From assembly GCF_963082655.1 (NCBI RefSeq), contig NC_081554.1, positions 52,392,750-52,456,749 of the forward strand: DNA of 64,000 nt, read 5' to 3'. Below, one piece after another: positions 46,385 through 56,471 of this stretch. Each line of letters begins with the position of its first letter. The stretch's first letter is position 1. The stretch comes from Stomoxys calcitrans. Lineage: Eukaryota > Arthropoda > Insecta > Diptera > Muscidae. A program made the translations under genes and the position numbers. Under the pieces are notes generated by a model. It did not search any database. It was not told the origin of the DNA and was given only the letters and a program-made list of their open reading frames with translations.

Positions 46385-46510
46385 TTAATGGTCTTCGCCC
46401 TAACAGGCAAAATACTTGAATATGAAAAAAGAAATTTTTTTGACCGACCGGGGGACTTGGTCCTGTGTTTGCAAGTCATGAATGGCATGGGAGTTTTGTG
46501 CGCTATATGG
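46385..46510 (-). repeat. Diverged copy of the second SINE type
   Basis: Shares 'gccctaacaggcaaaatact' and 'tgaatatgaaaaaa' with the tail of the element at 45800-45990, followed by a diverged head. Confidence 0.5.
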
Positions 46511-47060
46511 TAGTACGCCTATTTTAACAACAACCTCAACTAAAGAAAATTTTCAATAATTTTGTCTCTCAAGTCTCTTGAAGAGACTTACTTACGTACT
46601 TCAACAAATCATGTCTTCGATTCAATGCTAAAATTCGTTGAGAATTTTAAATTTCAAACTTGTCATGGAGACTTGGTCAAGGACCACCATAAAAAGAGTT
46701 CCTTCGTCCTTCGACCTCATTGGAGCATATTTAATTATGAGTCTATCATCTGCGTGTAGCATTTTCAAGCAAGAGAGGGATCTCATCCTATTGTTACCCT
46801 CAATAATGAATTTTTCTTACCATCATGGGTAGGTATCCAGACATAACTTTCATTATTTTTTATTAATTATTTTTTTCTTTGTATTTCCAGATACGAAAGG
46901 TACATATGAATGGTTTAAATATTTTTTACTGAAAATAAGAAAAAGTGGGTAAAAGTGTGGTAAAGACAAATGCGTGTAAAAAAAAAACAACTTCCTTTTA
47001 AAATCCAAAACGTATGGCAGCAGGCAATTAGAAAAAAATGGTGCATATTTGACTATGGAC
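46511..47060 (+). other. Low-repeat sequence 5' of the miRNA cluster
   Basis: No transposon or coding gene is recognised. It lies directly upstream of mir-100 and is likely part of the let-7-complex primary transcript or its control region. No TATA/initiator pair can be assigned with confidence. Confidence 0.4.
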
Positions 47061-47139
47061 CATTAACAGAAACCCGTAAATCCGAACTTGTGCTATTCCA
47101 TTAAGGTTACAAGACCGGCATTATGGGAGTCTGTCAATG
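47061..47139 (+). ncRNA. mir-100: mir-100 precursor hairpin
   Basis: The mature 5' arm is 47071-47092 (begins AACCCGTAAATCCGAAC) and, from memory, matches fly miR-100 at every base; its seed is ACCCGTA. The 3' arm is 47110-47131 (begins CAAGACCGGCATTATGGG). The lower stem pairs cattaacag (47061-47069) with ctgtcaatg (47131-47139). The loop 47093-47109 is diverged from Drosophila, as expected. It is the first member of the let-7 complex. In flies miR-100 is co-expressed with let-7 and miR-125. Confidence 0.98.
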
Positions 47140-47348
47140 TAAACAACATAAATACGTTTCCCCTAGGACAGGTCCCTACGCTTCCCCCCCTACCAACCAA
47201 TGCAAGAAGTCTCAAATGCTAGCAATTCTCCCACTATTCGAAATGTCCAAAAATCCCACCCCTCCTTCCTGCAAGAAAAGAGGATGAAGATAAAAAGCTC
47301 TCAACCAGCCAAAAACTAATCTCTTCACTCTCTGTCTATCTCTTACAC

Positions 47349-47370
47349 ACTCTCTCTCTCTCACTCTCTC
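47349..47370 (+). repeat. TC tract immediately 5' of let-7
   Basis: A CT-dinucleotide run (tctctctctctcactctctc) ends at the base of the let-7 hairpin. On the minus strand it is a GAGAG tract, the core recognised by GAGA-type factors in flies; in the transcript it is a polypyrimidine tract. No functional claim is made from sequence alone. Confidence 0.8.
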
Positions 47371-47449
47371 TGGCAAATTGAGGTAGTAGGTTGTATAGTA
47401 GTCCTATAAAATTAACATACTATACAACGTGCTAGCTTTCTTTGCTTGA
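47369..47449 (+). ncRNA. let-7: let-7 precursor hairpin
   Basis: The mature 5' arm is 47379-47399 (begins TGAGGTAGTAGGTTG) and matches the invariant animal let-7; its seed is GAGGTAG. The 3' arm is 47420-47441 (begins CTATACAACGTGCTAGC). Compared with my recollection of Drosophila let-7-3p, one base is changed (CAATG to CAACG), which turns a G-U pair into G-C in the stem. The flanking CTCTGGCAAAT before the mature sequence and CTTTCTTTGCTTGA after it are also conserved. In flies let-7 controls neuromuscular remodelling and adult maturation through targets such as abrupt. Confidence 0.99.
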
Positions 47450-47771
47450 CTAAAAGCAGCAAATTCCATACAATTGAAGTGAATACCCCTAATGTGTGGT
47501 CTATCTCAATGGCGGTGAATGTCCCGGCTATAAGTGGTCAATCTACTGAAAAGGGTTTTTTAAAAGTTGTGTTTATACTTGATGTTCTTCTAGTTACATT
47601 ACATTGGTGTTGCATTTATTTATATGAAAAAAAGGATACTAGTTTTATATTTATGTTGCAAATTTCTGTGTGTGTATGTCTGTGGTTTTTGTGAGTTAAA
47701 TTTGAAGAAAAAAAAATTATATAAAAAAAAGTTGCAGTTTAGAAATCTTTGCTTATTCATAGACTAGAGTT

Positions 47772-47872
47772 TGGAATGTTTGTATGGCTGATTCCCTGAG
47801 ACCCTAACTTGTGACTTATTATCACAGTTTCACAAGTTTTGATCTCCGGTATTGGCCGCAAGCTTACTGTTT
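47772..47872 (+). ncRNA. mir-125: mir-125 precursor hairpin
   Basis: The mature 5' arm is 47793-47814 (begins TCCCTGAGACCCTAACT), the lin-4 family seed CCCTGAG. The 3' arm is 47832-47853 (begins ACAAGTTTTGATCTCC). Both arms match my recollection of fly mir-125. The loop is slightly diverged. It is the last member of the let-7 complex. In flies miR-125 represses chinmo together with let-7. Confidence 0.98.
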
Positions 47873-48200
47873 GAATTAATTTTACTGTTCGTTAATGAGT
47901 TTGGGTTAAAAAAAACACACACAAAAAAAAAACGAAAAATGTTTGTAAATATATTAGTAAGCAATATTATACTTTTTAATATACCCCTAGCAATAATAAT
48001 AAGTTAAACACAGAAAGAAATTTATATGTGTTAAGAATTTTTATGAAATTGTTCTTAAAATGCTCGTTTGCTCATTTTTTTTTACAAAATTTCAATTCCC
48101 TCTATTTAAAGGCTGTATGAAGACTTTAAGAATACGGTAAGTATATCTTGAATATGGGGAAAAATTCTAATGTGTAACAGTTTCGGAAATTTAAAACATG
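47873..48200 (+). other. AT-rich sequence 3' of mir-125
   Basis: Contains A-runs (47908-47935), AT-rich DNA and several AATAAT words, but no canonical AATAAA poly(A) signal that can be assigned to the primary transcript. No gene is recognised. Confidence 0.4.
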
Positions 48201-48202
48201 TT

Positions 48203-48470
48203 GGTGTTGTTGTTGTAGCAGTTTGTTGTGTTCTATCTTTCGTCTGCTTGATTCGGTTAAGTATCCTGATCCAGGAACTCTGCGACCAAGATGGGGTGCG
48301 TCCAGAGTGATCTGGCTGTGAGTCGAGTGGGTCTGGCCGTCCAGTTAAACTGCCGACATGTGTCATATGGTCCTTGGTCGCAATGGGGACATCCTGCACG
48401 TCGGAATCAATTCTTGCTCCTTGCTTTCATTATTTTTATGAAAATAATAAAATTTCTAAAATTCTTGTTA
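48203..48470 (-). repeat. CAA-tailed retroposon, third type
   Basis: On the plus strand it begins with the 'gttgttgttgtagcagtttg' tail and then 'ttcggttaagtatcctgatc', 'ggaactctgcgaccaagatg' and 'ggacatcctgcacgtcggaa'. The GTT run read on the minus strand is a CAA tail, so the element probably runs right to left. The sequence is distinct from the element at 43015-43130 apart from the tail. Confidence 0.5.
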
Positions 48471-48984
48471 CCCTGAGCACGGGGAACTTAGAAAATCAGC
48501 TTTCAATGTTGTTGTTTCTAAATGGAAGACGAAAAGCTTGTCTCCAAAACAAAATCCACCATATGTGGGGTGGTTCCGTCGGCGGACGGATCTAGCCATG
48601 TTGACAAAGGATTAAAATGAATGCAAAGGCCATAGAGAGGAGTTGGAGTTTGTTTGAAGAGATATTGCTCAGTGAAAAAGCTGACTGTTCGCTGGTAGTA
48701 GTAGTTGAGATTTCACATAGGATTTGTGCTTATGATCTCAACTATTAGTACTACGAACAACAGGCTGTGAACTGTAGGCCGGCCAGACGGAATAACATAG
48801 TTCACGATGGTGCCGAGGACATAAAGAAATCCAATTATCGAAACGCGTCCACCAGTGGGGTGACAGGTGTCCTGCCTTGTCTGAGAAACTGGCAATTTAT
48901 TTTCTTCAAGACTCATTTAATTCTCTCTCCTTTGGATGTTGCATTCGATCATTAAGCTCAACTTGAAAAACAATGAAACAAAAA
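48471..48984. other. Unassigned stretch
   Basis: No gene or repeat family is recognised. Two short plus-strand frames show no motifs. Confidence 0.4.
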
Positions 48985-49160
48985 TTCTTGAAGGAGCTAA
49001 CACTTTTCTTGCTCACTGTCTTAAATTTCATCGAAATCAGATGAAAAATGCTCCTTTTATAGACTCAATACTCTATATCGGCAGATCGGTCTATAGGGCA
49101 GCTAAATCCAAATATGATCCGATCTGCACCACATTTAACAAATCATTAGAGCAACAGACA
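48985..49160 (-). repeat. Mini-me-like repeat fragment (minus strand)
   Basis: The reverse complement carries 'tttggatttagctgccctat', 'agaccgatctgccgatatag' and 'ataaaaggagcatttttcat', phrases of the second subfamily. Confidence 0.72.
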
Positions 49161-49261
49161 AATCGCTGCCAGGTACAAGAAAACACAAAAAGAATTTCTA
49201 AGGCAAAAATGTTGTTTCCTAAAATTTAAGGGATAAAGAAAGATTCATACCAAAGTAGGTT

Positions 49262-49830
49262 TTAAATGTTAACTTTCGGGCTGGGCGCTTGAAATTTTGC
49301 ACTAATACTTCTTATTAGTGTAGGTCGGTTGGGATTGTAAATGGGCCAAATCGGTTCATGTTTTAGTACAGCTGCCATATAAACCGATCTTGGGTCTTGA
49401 CTTCTTGAGTTTATAGAGGGTGGTATTTTGATATTTCACGTGGTATTTTGATATCACTTCCAACAAATGTGCCAAGTATGGTAAAAAATCGGATGATAAT
49501 CTGATATATCTGCCATTTAAACCGATCTTGGGTCTTGACTTCTTGAGCTTATAGAGGGCGCATTTCTTATCCGATTTGGTCGAAATTTTGCATGAAGTGT
49601 TTTATTGTGACTTCCAACTACTTTGTCAAGTAGGGTCTAAATCAGTGCATAACCTGATATAGCTGCCATGTAAATCGATCTCCCGATTAGAATTCTTGGC
49701 TTTCTAGAGGACGCCGATTTGGCTGAAATTTTGCATATGTCGTTTTGGTATGACTTCCAACAACTGTTATGTATGATCCAAATCGGTATATAACCTGTCC
49801 CAAGTATGATCTAAATCTGGAGGGCGAATA
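49262..49830 (+). repeat. Mini-me-like repeat, internal units only
   Basis: Three to four units with 'gcttgaaattttgcactaat', 'aggtcggttgggattgtaaa' and 'gacttcttgagcttatagag'. Start and end are missing. Confidence 0.8.
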
Positions 49831-49921
49831 GGAAGGCTTTAATATAATTGTGTATCATAAAATCGAAAAAAAATCCAAATAAACTCTGAAAGAGTTTGAA
49901 TTACCAACTCAGATCTGCTTA

Positions 49922-50029
49922 TACCCAGCTAACAAAATTTTCCGATTTCGGTCCGACAATTGGATGAATCCAAATACATGCAGACATGTCGGACGTCAGA
50001 GAAAGTCGGATCATATTGTTAGCTGGGTA
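49922..50029. mobile_element. 108-bp MITE
   Basis: Perfect 14-bp terminal inverted repeats, TACCCAGCTAACAA at the left and TTGTTAGCTGGGTA at the right. Subterminal 'gtccgac' and 'gtcggac' extend the symmetry. No coding capacity. No clear target duplication beyond short A/T. Confidence 0.82.
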
Positions 50030-50040
50030 ATCGGTAAATT

Positions 50041-50149
50041 AAATTTTGATCCTTCGAAGGATTAAAATTTAACTCTTTGAAGGTTGAGTGACTCTTCGAA
50101 GGTTGAGTCATCCGTTGCCCTTATACGAAGTACAAGGTCCTTGTACTTC
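50041..50149. repeat. Two strong palindromes
   Basis: 50041-50070 is a 30-bp palindrome centred on CCTTCGAAGG with one mismatched pair. 50127-50149 is GAAGTACAAGG-T-CCTTGTACTTC, a perfect 11-bp stem with a one-base centre. Between them the phrase 'cttcgaaggttgagt' is repeated. Confidence 0.88.
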
Positions 50150-50184
50150 TTGTATGGAATTTTAAATGAAAACACATTTTTTTA

Positions 50185-50365
50185 ATTTTTTTATTTTGAT
50201 TTATTATTATTTTCTAATTATACATGCTTAATGAATGTTGAAAAAAAAAATGTATATCATTAATCATTAATTTTATCATTAATCATTAATTTATTATATT
50301 ATTATATTATTTATTTATTATATTATTTATATCATTAATCATTAATTTTTTATGAGTTTTACATG
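50185..50365. repeat. TTAATCATTAAT simple-repeat tract
   Basis: AT-rich DNA with repeated 'atcattaatcattaat' and 'ttatattatt' words next to the left edge of the satellite. No gene. Confidence 0.8.
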
Positions 50366-51974
50366 AAAAAAACCTAAAGAACTGTTGTTGTGTAGATTGT
50401 CCCTCGTCCAACATATTGTCTCTACTGGAATAGCATCGATGCATAAGTGTCGAATGCTCTGCACAAACTGGATTGTTACAGGAATGTCAGTACGCCAAAT
50501 TGGAGACAAACTTTACAAAAAATTAAAGTTTTGATTTTTTAGCATTTTTGTGTAAAGGGTATAGCCCATTGAAAATTTCGAAAAACCCGCTAGAGACAAA
50601 ATTGCTGTAACTCACTCAAATCTTCGAGTTTCGACCTCTGAAGGGCATCCCTAAACTCAGAATGCCACAGGGAATGAAATTGGAAACAAAGTTTTCAAGA
50701 AATTAGAGTTTTGATTTTTTAGCATTTTTTGTGTAAAGGGTATAGCTCATTGAAAATTTCGAAAAACCCGCTAGAGACAAAATTGCTGGAACTCACTCAA
50801 ATCTTCGAGTTACGACCTCTGCAAGGCATCCCTAAACTCAGAATGCCACAGGGAATGAAATTGAAAACAAACTTTTCAAGAAATTAGAGTTTTGATTTTT
50901 TAGCATTTTTTGAAAATTTCGAAAAGCCCGCTAGAGACAAAATTGCTGTAACTCACTCAAATCTTCAAGTTGCGACCTTTGTAAGGCATCCCTAAACTCA
51001 GAATGCCACAGGGAATGAAATTGGAAACAAAGTTTTCAAGAAATTAGAGTTTTGATTTTTTAGCATTTTTTGTGTAAAGGGTAAAAAAGCCCATTGAAAA
51101 TTTCGAAAAACCCGCTACAGACAAAATTGCTGTATTTCACTCAAATCTTCGAGTTTCGACCTCTGTAAGGCATCCCTAAACTCAGAATGCCACAGGGAAT
51201 AAAATTGAAAACAAACTTTTCAAGAAATTAGAGTTTTGATTTTTTAGCATTTTTTTTTGTAAAGGTTATAGCCCATTGAAAATTTCGAAAAACCCGCTAG
51301 AGATAAAATTGCTGTATTTCACTCAAATCTTCGAGTTTCGACCTCTGTAAGGCATCCCTAAACTCAGAATGCCACGGGGAATAAAATTGAAAACAAACTT
51401 TTCAAGAAATTAGAGTTTTGATTTTTTAGTATTTTTTGTGTAAAGGGTATAGTCCATTGAAAAATTCAAAAAGCTCGCTAGAGACAAAATTGCTGTAACT
51501 CACTCAAATTTTCGAGTTTCGACCTCTGTAAGGCATCCCTAAACTCAAAATGCCGCAAGGAATGAAATTGGAAACAAACCTTTCATGAAATTAGAATTCT
51601 GATTTTCTAGAATTTTTTGTGTAAAGGGTATAGCCCATTGAAAATTTCGAAAAACCTGCTAGAGACAAAATTGCTGTAACTCACTCAAATCTTCGAGTTT
51701 CGACCTCTGTTAGGCATCCCTAAACTCAAAATGCCGCAAGGAATGAAATTGGAAACAAACCTTTCATGAAATTAGAATTCTGATTTTCTAGAATTTTTTG
51801 TGTAAAATTTCGAAAAACCCGCAAGAGACAAAATTGCTGTATTTCACTCAAATCTTCGAGTTTCGACCTCTGTAAGGCATCCCTAAACTCAGAATGCCAC
51901 AGGGAATACAATTGGAAACAGACTTTTCAAGAAATTAGAGTTTTGATTTTTTAGCATTTTTTGTGTAAAGGGTA

Positions 51975-54900
51975 TAGCTCATTGAAAATTTCGAAAAACC
52001 TGCTAGAGACAAAATTGCTGTAACTCACTCAAATCTTCGAGTTTCGACCTCTGTAAGGCATCCCTAAACTCAAAATGCCGCAAGGAATGAAATTGGAAAC
52101 AAACCTTTCATGAAATTAGAATTCTGATTTTCTAGAATTTTTTGTGTAAAGGGTATAGCCCATTGAAAATTTCGAAAAACCCGCAAGAGACAAAATTGCT
52201 GTATTTCACTCAAATCTTCGAGTTGCGACCTCTGTAAGGGATCCCTAAACTTAGAATGCCACAGGGAATAAAATTGGAAACAAACTTTTCAAGAAATTAG
52301 AGTTTTGATTTTTTAGCATTTTTTGTGTAAAGGGTATAGCCCATTGAAAATTTCGAAAAACCCGCTAGAGACAAAACTGCTGTAACTCACTCAAATCTTC
52401 GAGTTTCGACCTCTGTAAGGCATCCCTAAACTCAAAATGCCGCAAGGAATGAAATTGGAAACAAACCTTTCATGAAATTAGAATTCTGATTTTCTAGAAT
52501 TTTTTGTGTAAAGGGTATAGCCCATTGAAAATTTCGAAAGACCCGCTACAGACAAAATTGCTGTATTTCACTCAAATCTTCGAGTTGCGACCTCTGTAAG
52601 GCATCCCTAAACTTAGAATGCCACAGGGAATAAAATTGGAAACAAAGTTTTCAAGAAATTAGAGTTTTGATTTTTTGGAATTTTTTGTGTAAAGGGTATA
52701 GCCCATTGAAAATTTCGAAAAACCCGCTAGAGACAAAATTGCTGTAACTCACTCAAATCTTCGAGTTTCGACCTCTGTAAGGCATCCCTAAACTCAGAAT
52801 GCCACAGGGAATAAAATTGGAAACAGACTTTTCAAGAAATTAGAGTTTTGATTTTTTAGCATTTTTTGTGTAAAGGGTATAGCCCATTGAAAATTTCGAA
52901 AAACCCGCTACAGACAAAATTGCTGTAACTCACTCAAATCTTCGAATTTCGACCTCTGTAAGGCATCCCTAAACTCAAAATGCCGCAAGGAATGAAATTG
53001 CAAACACACTTTTCAAGAAATTAGAGTTTTGCTTTTTTAGCATTTCTGTGTAAAGGGTATAGCCCATTGAAAATTTCGAAAAACCTGCTAGAGACAAAAT
53101 TGCTGTAACTCACTCAAATCTTCGAGTTTCGACCTCTGTAAGGCATCCCTAAACTCAAAATGCCGCAAGGAATGGAATTGGAAACAAACCTTTCATGAAA
53201 TTAGAATTCTGATTTTCTAGAATTTTTTGTGTAAAGGGTATAGCCCATTGAAAATTTCGAAAAACCCGCAAGAGACAAAATTGCTGTATTTCACTCAAAT
53301 CTTCGAGTTGCGACCTCTGTAAGGCATCCCTTAACTTAGAATGCCACAGGGAATAAAATTGGAAACAAACTTTTCAAGAAATTAGAGTTTTGATTTTTTA
53401 GCATTTCTGTGTAAAGGGTATAGCCCATTGAAAATTTCGAAAAACCTGCTAGAGACAAAATTGCTGTAACTCACTCAAATCTTCGAGTTTCGACCTCTGT
53501 AAGGCATCCCTAAACTCAAAATGCCGCAAGGAATGAAATTGGAAACAAACCTTTCATGAAATTAGAATTCTGATTTTCTAGAATTTTTTGTGTAAAGGGT
53601 ATAGCCCATTGAAAATTTCGAAAAACCCGCAAGAGACAAAATTGCTGTATTTCACTCAAATCTTCGAGTTGCGACCTCTGTAAGGGATCCCTAAACTTAG
53701 AATGCCACAGGGAATAAAATTGGAAACAAACTTTTCAAGAAATTAGAGTTTTGATTTTTTAGCATTTTTTGTGTAAAGGGTATAGCCCATTGAAAATTTC
53801 GAAAAACCCGCTAGAGACAAAACTGCTGTAACTCACTCAAATCTTCGAGTTTCGACCTCTGTAAGGCATCCCTAAACTCAAAATGCCGCAAGGAATGAAA
53901 TTGGAAACAAACCTTTCATGAAATTAGAATTCTGATTTTCTAGAATTTTTTGTGTAAAGGGTATAGCCCATTGAAAATTTCGAAAGACCCGCTACAGACA
54001 AAATTGCTGTATTTCACTCAAATCTTCGAGTTGCGACCTCTGTAAGGCATCCCTAAACTTAGAATGCCACAGGGAATAAAATTGGAAACAAAGTTTTCAA
54101 GAAATTAGAGTTTTGATTTTTTGGAATTTTTTGTGTAAAGGGTATAGCCCATTGAAAATTTCGAAAAACCCGCTAGAGACAAAATTGCTGTAACTCACTC
54201 AAATCTTCGAGTTTCGACCTCTGTAAGGCATCCCTAAACTCAGAATGCCACAGGGAATAAAATTGGAAACAGACTTTTCAAGAAATTAGAGTTTTGATTT
54301 TTTAGCATTTTTTGTGTAAAGGGTATAGCCCATTGAAAATTTCGAAAAACCCGCTACAGACAAAATTGCTGTAACTCACTCATATCTTCGAGTTTCGACC
54401 TCTGTAAGGCATCCCTAAACTCAGAATGCCACAGGGAATAAAATTGGAAACAGACTTTTCAAGAAATTAGAGTTTTGATTTTTTAGCATTTTTTGTGTAA
54501 AGGGTATAGCCCATTGAAAATTTCGAAAAACCCGCTACAGACAAAATTGCTGTAACTCACTCAAATCTTCGAGTTTCGACCTCTGTAAGGCATCCCTATA
54601 CTCAGAATGTCACAGGGAATAAAATTGGAAACAAACTTTTCAAGAAATTAGAGTTTTGCTTTTTTAGCATTTTTTGTGTAAAGGGTATAGCCCATTGAAA
54701 ATTTCGAAAAACCTGCTACAGACAAAATTGCTGTAACTCACTCATATCTTCGAGTTTCGACCTCTGTAAGGCATCCCTAAACTCAGAATGCCACAGGGAA
54801 TAAAATTGGAAACAAACCTTTCAAGAAATTACAGTTTTGATTTTTTAGCATTTTTTGTGTAAAGGGTATAGCCCATTGAAAATTTCGAAAAACCTGCTAC

Positions 54901-56471
54901 AGACAAAATTGCTGTAACTCACTCATATCTTCGAGTTTCGACCTCTGTAAGGCATCCCTAAACTCAGAATGCCACAGGGAATAAAATTGGAAACAAACCT
55001 TTCAAGAAATTACAGTTTTGATTTTTTAGCATTTTTTGTGTAAAGGGTATAGCTCATTGAAAATTTCGAAAAACCTGCTAGAGACAAAATTGCTGTAACT
55101 CACTCAAATCTTCGAGTTTCGACCTCTGTAAGGCATCCCTAAACTCAAAATGCCGCAAGGAATGAAATTGGAAACAAACCTTTCATGAAATTAGAATTCT
55201 GATTTTCTAGAATTTTTTGTGTAAAGGGTATAGCCCATTGAAAATTTCGAAAAACCCGCAAGAGACAAAATTGCTGTATTTCACTCAAATCTTCGAGTTG
55301 CGACCTCTGTAAGGGATCCCTAAACTTAGAATGCCACAGGGAATAAAATTGGAAACAAACTTTTCAAGAAATTAGAGTTTTGATTTTTTAGCATTTTTTG
55401 TGTAAAGGGTATAGCCCATTGAAAATTTCGAAAAACCCGCTAGAGACAAAACTGCTGTAACTCACTCAAATCTTCGAGTTTCGACCTCTGTAAGGCATCC
55501 CTAAACTCAAAATGCCGCAAGGAATGAAATTGGAAACAAACCTTTCATGAAATTAGAATTCTGATTTTCTAGAATTTTTTGTGTAAAGGGTATAGCCCAT
55601 TGAAAATTTCGAAAGACCCGCTACAGACAAAATTGCTGTATTTCACTCAAATCTTCGAGTTGCGACCTCTGTAAGGCATCCCTAAACTTAGAATGCCACA
55701 GGGAATAAAATTGGAAACAAAGTTTTCAAGAAATTAGAGTTTTGATTTTTTGGAATTTTTTGTGTAAAGGGTATAGCCCATTGAAAATTTCGAAAAACCC
55801 GCTAGAGACAAAATTGCTGTAACTCACTCAAATCTTCGAGTTTCGACCTCTGTAAGGCATCCCTAAACTCAGAATGCCACAGGGAATAAAATTGGAAACA
55901 GACTTTTCAAGAAATTAGAGTTTTGATTTTTTAGCATTTTTTGTGTAAAGGGTATAGCCCATTGAAAATTTCGAAAAACCCGCTACAGACAAAATTGCTG
56001 TAACTCACTCAAATCTTCGAATTTCGACCTCTGTAAGGCATCCCTAAACTCAAAATGCCGCAAGGAATGAAATTGCAAACACACTTTTCAAGAAATTAGA
56101 GTTTTGCTTTTTTAGCATTTCTGTGTAAAGGGTATAGCCCATTGAAAATTTCGAAAAACCTGCTAGAGACAAAATTGCTGTAACTCACTCAAATCTTCGA
56201 GTTTCGACCTCTGTAAGGCATCCCTAAACTCAAAATGCCGCAAGGAATGGAATTGGAAACAAACCTTTCATGAAATTAGAATTCTGATTTTCTAGAATTT
56301 TTTGTGTAAAGGGTATAGCCCATTGAAAATTTCGAAAAACCCGCAAGAGACAAAATTGCTGTATTTCACTCAAATCTTCGAGTTGCGACCTCTGTAAGGC
56401 ATCCCTTAACTTAGAATGCCACAGGGAATAAAATTGGAAACAAACTTTTCAAGAAATTAGAGTTTTGATTT
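51975..56471. repeat. Higher-order satellite blocks (about 1446, 1629 and 3075 bp)
   Basis: The diagnostic 'gtaagggatccctaaactta' variant (a BamHI site) lies at 52238, 53684 and 55313, spacings of 1446 (8 monomers) and 1629 bp (9 monomers). The segment 51975-53396 reappears at 55050-56471 with an offset of 3075 bp (17 monomers), including private variants such as 'catttctgtgtaaaggg' (53041 and 56116) and 'ttgcaaacacacttttc'. A further block at about 54300-54890 reappears at 57376-57966 with the same offset. Confidence 0.92.

Larger units (their letters stand above)
47061..47872 (+). ncRNA. let-7-C: let-7 complex miRNA cluster (mir-100, let-7, mir-125)
   Basis: Three miRNA hairpins occur in 0.8 kb in the order mir-100, let-7, mir-125, the same order and strand logic as the Drosophila let-7 complex. 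There one ecdysone-linked primary transcript yields all three miRNAs, which act in late larval-to-adult developmental timing. The spacing here is about 310 bp (mir-100 to let-7) and 410 bp (let-7 to mir-125). No transposon sits between the hairpins, although the flanks are transposon-rich. Co-transcription is inferred from proximity and conservation. The ends of the primary transcript are not visible. Confidence 0.97.
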
